Assembly (NCBI GenBank): GCA_947034885.2
Contig: OX344754.2
Coordinates: 930,001-994,000, forward strand
Source: Thuidium tamariscinum
Taxonomy: Eukaryota; Streptophyta; Bryopsida; Hypnales; Thuidiaceae
DNA length: 64,000 nucleotides
Reading direction: 5' to 3'
Position numbers and translations under genes: made by a program
Part shown: one piece after another, positions 58,154 through 64,000 of the stretch
Layout of the letters: every line of letters starts with the position of its first letter
Numbering within the stretch: position 1 is the stretch's first letter
The notes under the pieces: model-generated
Told to the model about the DNA's origin: nothing
What the model saw: only the letters and a program-made list of their open reading frames with translations
The model's database searches: none

Positions 58154-61100
58154 ATGAAGAGGAGTCGATCTTTCAGCGAAGGCGGAGGTGGCCAAGACCT
58201 GAACGTACGAGGGAGCATGCACAACGGTAACGCACCAATGCAGCCTCGAGGGAGTGTCCCTTCTATGTCGCATCCGCAAACCTCGCTCTCCCTGGCGTCC
58301 TCAGATGGCCGCGCTGGTGCTGGGACTGAGCCTGGCTGGGCTGGCAACTCTCAGCATCGCGAGTCGCCCTCAGAAAGTGCCAGCTCTAGGGAGACATGGC
58401 CCACGGTACGCTTGTACTTGTCTCTCAAATTTGTTGCCAGAGTGTGTAGAGGCAATGAATTCAAAGATCGATCTCATTGGCATTGCAATTGAGATTAGAA
58501 TATGTAAGCGATCTACTTAAAAGTGAAATTCAGATATGATAAATCCCTCTTTGAATTTTTAGGAGTCTTAGTTGCAACATGATGATCGCAGATCCTTTAT
58601 ATTATCATCATACGTTAGCGCTGACTTCCATATATGCAAAGATCTGTAAAAGCAAGCTTTAGTGCATGGTCTGAATGTGTTCCGGATACCTAAATTTTGT
58701 GCCACAGCAAGGGGTGTCCCAGCAAGATATGACAGGAGGACAGGGACACAACGAAGAGGTAGAAGAGGTAGATGAAGAAGAAACAGACCACAAGGTTGTC
58801 CAGCGGGTGAATACATCCAATCGAATTCAGCCACGGGATATTATGCGGGAAGGGCTAGACACCATGGCTCAGCGGATGCGAGAGCAGCCTGATGAATCTC
58901 TTGAGGAATTGAAGGTGACGTGACGTCTCTCCTTGAGCAATCACCTGATTTCCTCACTGTTGAACGTAGTCAATTTTCTAGAGTATAAAACAATCAGAGG
59001 CATATAGTTCAAAGAGGAGTCCGCTGCAGCTGCCGATTTTACAAGGCTCGGTACTGAGGAATTTGATACCACATCTTTTCTTCTTTTTTCTTCGGTGCCA
59101 GTTCTGATAGAATTGCATTTTACCACATGACTGCATATTGCTCGTAAGAAGTTAAGATCTCTTGTCAATTTGCGCATATGCCTCTTCCGTATTTGTGGCA
59201 TCAGATGTTGTCCCCGATCTCTTTTTGTTTTGCGCGAGTCTGTGTAAGTGGCTCTGAATTTATCACCTCATCAGGTGTATGTACCTGACTGCATCATTTA
59301 TATTTATTTCGTTACTAACTGGTGATTACATGCAGGCTGACGTGCGGGATATCCTTGGCAACCAAAGTCGTAGAGAAGAGTTCTCTCTTCTTCAAAGGCT
59401 ACTACACGTCCGCCGAGATCTAACACCTGAAAGACTTATGCGGGCCCATAGGACGCAGCTTGAAATATTCGTAGCTCTTAAAACTGGAATTTTGGCCTTC
59501 CTTCTTCCGGACATCAGTGTGTTCCACACTGCACTAGTAGAGATTTATTTCCATAAAACCTGCCGCAATATCTCCTGTCGAAGTCCGCTCCCTGCCAATG
59601 ACTGTACATGTGAATATTGTAGGTCTATGTCAGGTTTCTGTAACCAGTGCATGTGTGTCATGTGTAACAAGTTCGATTTCGATGCCAACACATTCCGGTG
59701 GCTGGGGTGCGACGTTTGTTCACACTGGACGCATTCAGATTGTGCCATGAGAGAAGGGGCAATAGGTATGGGTGTAAGTTCCAAGGCAGGGTCTGATCGT
59801 GCTCCAAGTTCTTCTGAATTGGTTTTTCGATGTAGAGCTTGTGGAAGCGTTTCTGAACTTCTAGGCTGGGCTAGAGATGTGTTTCAAAATTGTGGAATGC
59901 GTTGGGAGAGAGACTCCCTGGGAAAGGAGCTCGACTATATTAGAAGGATCTTTCAAGTGGCTGAAGACACAAGGGGAAAACATCTATGCTGGAAGTCACA
60001 AGAAGTTTTAGAGAAGATGAAGAACGGACTTGATACAAGTGTTGCAATCAAGGAGATGCTGTACTTTTTTCAAGGTTTGTTAGATTGTATAATTTGCCTC
60101 ACTTTTTTATGTGCCCAGAACCGTGGATATTGTGTTTTACGAAGTCTTCTCTTACCTTTCGAGTCCTCCTTTTGTATTGGAGTGTCAGACTTTAGCGCTA
60201 CGTTGATTGGCGACGTGTCATGTTGTTGGGAAAATTGTGGTCTCATTAATATTTAACGTAATGCAGCGGAGGCTGAGAATGTGGAGACTAAAGACGTGGA
60301 TATAGATGCTGGCAAAATCCTTGATAGAAAACAAGTTTGTGACCGTGTAGCTGAGGTGGTTCGAGAAGCGATCGCCAAAATAGAGGGTGTAGCCGAAGAA
60401 AAAGCGGCATTTGTGAAAAAAGCTCGATCTGCACTTGAATCGTCTGACAGGGAGCTCAAGGATAAGAAACAGGAGCTGACGGACTTGCAGGTGTGTATCA
60501 ATTCAAAAAAAATTCATTTTCAAAGATCTCTTACATGAGGAAGTTCTTGGAAATGAAACAGCATTGCGTTTGAAAAGACTTCCGAATCCTACTTCTGTTG
60601 ACAATGCGGTTCTTAGTCTACTTGTAAAGGAAGCAACAAAGTCTACCATTTTTTAGCTATCAGTGACGTGTTTAATTGTGAAATCGGGATTATTGTAACT
60701 TGGGAATCATATTACTTACTAGTGTTGTGTATCTTTTGATTAGTATGAGAAACAAAGGAAAAAACAACAAATAGAAGAGTTGGAGTCAATTGTGAAACTG
60801 AAAAGAGCAGAAGCAGAGATGTTCCAGTTCAAATCTGATGAAGCCCGACGAGAGGCGGAGGGCCTTCAGCGAATAGTCTCTGCCAAAGCAGAGAAGGTTG
60901 AAGAAGAGTATGCAAGCAGGTGATCAGCTAATTAATACGGAGTTTCAGCTTATTTGTATGGAAACATTTCTTTCAGAATTGCTAGGAGGGTTTGAATGGA
61001 TGTGAACAATCTGCTCTAGTTTCATAGGTTGCTGGAGTCGAACATGTCTTGCAATGTTCTGCATGAATGATCTGGTAAATGACTTTTGAGGATATGTAGA

Positions 61101-61634
61101 GACTGTTGTTATAATGGTAGAATCCCGATTGATGTTTCTGCATTGGTCTTTGTTGAAGGTATCTCAAACTGCGCTTAGATGAAGCAGAAGCTGAGCGCCG
61201 TCTTCTCTTTGACAAACTCCAGGTCAGATGAAGCTATGTTCACAAGCTTGTCAGAGCCCTGGTATGAGAGCTCAGTCAATTGACGAGTTTTCTCAATGTT
61301 TGTGATAAGTTGAATAATTCCAGAACTGGTAGGAGTCGAGATTAGTGTTATCCAGTCCATGAACCAAGAGATACATTTAAGATTACTTTCCGTAGTTAGT
61401 GCGGGTGATCATCGTTGCTTACTGAATAATCGTGGCATGCTCTAGGGACCAGATGCTGTGCGCTTCCTGAAGGGGTCAGATCCTTCGCAGATGCTTCTTC
61501 TTAACAAGATTCATGGGTTGTTTGAACGAGTTGGCATGGTCTCCACTATGCCACCTGAGGGTCCCTCTACTCCAAATGCTTCAAACGCAGGCTCTTTATC
61601 CAGTAAACCGTCGTCTTCTGCTCCCGCAACATAA
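58154..61634 (+). CDS. OBERON-like PHD-finger protein (seven coding exons)
   Basis: Coding exons: 58154-58405, 58708-58914, 59336-60074, 60267-60490, 60744-60919, 61159-61222 and 61446-61634. Every intron is GT-AG (192-421 bp) and every joint keeps frame. The protein is 616 residues, close to the usual size of plant OBERON proteins (Arabidopsis OBE1 is about 570). Residues 1-84 are a low-complexity Ser/Gly-rich N-terminus. A conserved helical region spans about 154-225. An unusual Cys/His-rich PHD-type finger lies at about 229-322 (CTCEYC; CNQCMCVMCNKFDF; GCDVCSHWTH; FRCRACG). A long charged coiled coil spans about 400-550, and the tail is Ser/Pro-rich. In Arabidopsis, OBERON proteins are nuclear, needed for meristem establishment and auxin-linked transcription, and interact with TITANIA proteins. 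That role is transferred by family, not shown here. The start is the Met of MKRSRSFSEG. The frame is open further upstream to 58064, so an earlier start or coding exon is possible. Confidence 0.88.
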
Positions 61635-62750
61635 TATCCTGCACTGAGAAGTCTGCCATTGCAGCGGTGGAGTCTTCCAAGGCTCTAAGTTTTGATGAGA
61701 CTCTGAACTCTAGCTTTCTTTTGGCAAGAGAAGCTTGCTTCAGAGTTGAAATGTGAACGTTGACCAGAGATAAGAAAATGCTAAATGCGAATTTCTTCCC
61801 TCACCGAGGACTCTGGTTGGACACCTGATCTTGTAGTTGGGTGGTCGCTGGGAACGACTCTACATGCACAGGTCTTGTTCAATCTGGGCTGAGTGAAAAG
61901 CATAGGAGGCTGTATTTGACCAGTTCTACAGAATTAGGGAGAATGAAGAACCAGGAGTAGAACACTCTTCTCATCGTGATGTTTGGCGGTTTGTTTAAGC
62001 AGGAACGATAATTTTTGTGTATGTGTAGATGGATTATATGGCTGGACGAGGTGTGTTCCAGTCTTAATCACATCTGATAAGAAACGACAGGGTTAGAGCT
62101 CATTTTTGGTGGACTGAGTATTATTCTGATGAAGTGCCTGTTTCAGAATTGAAGCTTCAAGGGCAATACTGGAATTGCCCAAGAGCTGGCTGGCAATTCA
62201 AAATTTGAAGGACAGTTCATATATCCTTTCAGAGGTATGTACTCGTTTGATTATTTGATGAAAATATTATGATTGGAACTTCTTCTGGTCATGTGGTATT
62301 CCTCTCAGTAATGGATGCAAGGAAATAATTGCCTCTCTTCAACAAGCTTAGTGGGCTTCATGGAGATCAGGTGCTTTGTATTGATCCTACAGGTTCTGTG
62401 TGCACTTGCTTTGTTGGTAACTGTCACTAAATCTCATTTGATCCAAACAATAAGCTCTGATGACTTGTATCATCCTTATGGATTTTCCCTTGTCATTTTC
62501 GGTTACACAATCGATCCTCGATTCTGGGAGATGACTTTACGAACTTGCGGAGGTAGGGAATTGCAGTAACGAGGAAAATACTACGCATGGTACTGACATG
62601 CCTTGACTTTCGAAGTACACGCTGGATGCTCAATTGGTAGGTATCTTTTACAAGGATGCTGTCCCGTTGATCCATTTGTGCTCCACCTAAGGTAGAACAC
62701 CCCATTCCCGTCCCTTTTAAAGAAATTCGACTTTGAGAAAATCACTTTCC
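61635..62750 (+). other. 3' flank of the OBERON-like gene
   Basis: Moderate base composition that probably includes the 3' untranslated region. An 84-codon frame at 62315-62569 has no supporting feature. No poly(A) signal could be fixed with confidence. Confidence 0.4.
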
Positions 62751-63716
62751 TCTGTTATCAAGAATCATGACTGCTTAGTTTGTGTTGATTAGCCTTTGGA
62801 GAAAAACTCTGGAGAAAAACTCAGTGGAAAATACCATCCTTAAATTGTTTGTATTGAACTTTCTGCAAATATTTGAACTAAGAGGTAATAACTTCTTGAT
62901 AGTGTCCATAGACGTGTAAAGAAAATGTTCATCAAGCAGTAGGAATCCACATGATAAGAATCCATCCATATCCTTGAAGGTGAATGGAGTTTATTGGAAT
63001 TGCATCATGAAGAGGTTGTTTTGGCATTAAAATGTAGGGTTTGGGAATATGATGTTCTATTATTTTACTAGGTAGTACTGGCAAAGAAAGCTTTAAGGGT
63101 ATTTTCAATGGGATTGATATATTGGCCCAATAAATAATTTTTTCATTGGCTTATAATAAGAACTTGAAGTTGCTATCCTTAGAAGTGAATTGAAAGTGCA
63201 TCACATAGGTAATCCAATTTTAGACTTTTGATTGTCAAGCAAAATCCTAAATATAGATTCAATAGTATTTTCCATAGCTATACAATATGATTTAGTAGTT
63301 TTTAATGTTCCCTTTGCAAATCAACTATATAAGGCAATCTTATTAAGAAGCAAATTTGTCTATGTTATATTAAAAATTCAAGTAGAAAATGGAAAACTAA
63401 CAAAAAATTGATAGAGTACATTCACTATTCTAAAATGAAACTAGCATTTATCCTATGAGAGGCCCTATATTGTCGAACATATGTTATGTTGATGCAAAGC
63501 CTCTTCATCTTTGATCTAGAGTTACAAATTGTAATCTATTCAAGAAATAATTGGTTATGAAGAAGCATAATAATAGTTGTCTTCTTACTATATGAGTTTA
63601 TGATTGAATCAATGTACTCAAATGATCTCTCTATTCCATTGTTAAATAATAAGTGTAGATAAAGTTTAAAACAAAACATGGTGATTTATTGGAGTTCAAT
63701 AGCCATTTTGTTAGAA

Positions 63717-63747
<31 letters not shown>

Positions 63748-63980
63748 TCTTGAACATCACCTAAGTTTTTGTTATTACTATCAAATGTATAGAAATCTAC
63801 ATTGTTTTCAAGTGTGAGCATGTCAAAAAAATTACTTCAACATCTTCCAACAATTGTATGAAGAAATAAGCCTTAGGAATATTTATTATATGTGAAATCT
63901 TGAAAACCACAAGTAAAGTTAAAATAGGGGTGTTTATATTGTAAAATTCAACTAAGTAGAATAACAAGAACAAATAGTCT
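62751..63980. other. AT-rich intergenic DNA
   Basis: No gene is seen. It holds the (AAT)n microsatellite listed separately. Confidence 0.6.
63718..63748. repeat. (AAT)n microsatellite
   Basis: About ten AAT repeats. Confidence 0.95.
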
Positions 63981-64000
63981 TTAACCCTTCTAGGCTTGGA
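63981..64000 (+). repeat. Probable F2 left terminus at the window edge
   Basis: TTAACCCTTCTAGGCTTGGA resembles the F2 start TTAACCCCTAAAGGNCC. Only 20 bp are visible. Confidence 0.35.

Overview
This is a 64 kb stretch of eukaryotic nuclear DNA, almost certainly from a land plant. The evidence is a plant-specific OBERON-type PHD-finger gene with short GT-AG introns, a Ty3/gypsy chromovirus, a Ty1/copia element with an initiator-Met tRNA-type primer-binding site, and a CACTA transposon with the plant-typical terminus CACTACAAGA. The intergenic DNA is very AT-rich and crowded with nested elements. Some impression of a seedless plant (bryophyte, lycophyte or fern) comes from this texture, but that is a weak inference.

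Layout. 1-5.7 kb: AT-rich DNA with a 1.09 kb hairpin element. 5.7-24.1 kb: a tandem duplication. Unit 1 (about 5.75-19.5 kb) and unit 2 (about 19.57-24.1 kb) each carry one minus-strand gene for a related, unrecognised multi-pass membrane protein (7655-8656 and 21278-22240). Unit 1 has swollen to about three times the size of unit 2 by element insertions, so unit 2 supplies empty sites that define them. 24-32.5 kb: AT-rich DNA with more nested elements and no gene I can support. 32.6-40.4 kb: a domain full of CCAA(A/G)TTGG near-palindromes, split by a 6.16 kb chromovirus (33321-39481; 604-bp LTRs; target duplication TGAAC). 41405-42026: a solo LTR (target duplication ATAGC) whose promoter is packed with heat-shock-element-like GAA/TTC arrays. 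42131-44271: a non-autonomous CACTA element (target duplication CTA). 46281-53197: a degenerate copia element (target duplication ACTTA) with two hairpin-family elements inside its pol gene. 55247-56127: a Harbinger-like element. 58154-61634: an OBERON-like gene in seven coding exons, the only clearly intact conserved gene.

The main finding is a family of at least eight elements (F1, 0.7-1.1 kb) with termini close to GGGTGATTGCAAGAAACAC and 4-bp target duplications (six of eight exact). Three members are long inverted repeats, two of them with almost no loop. A second family (F2) has CCCCTAAAGG termini flanked by TTAA, and an empty paralogous site with a single TTAA-like target supports one insertion. 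A third family (F5) also makes 4-bp duplications. None has a visible transposase here.

The genes do not form a pathway. The membrane-protein pair and the OBERON-like gene are separate host loci in a landscape built by mobile elements. Boundaries, target duplications and exon joints were read by eye; similarity searches could not be run.
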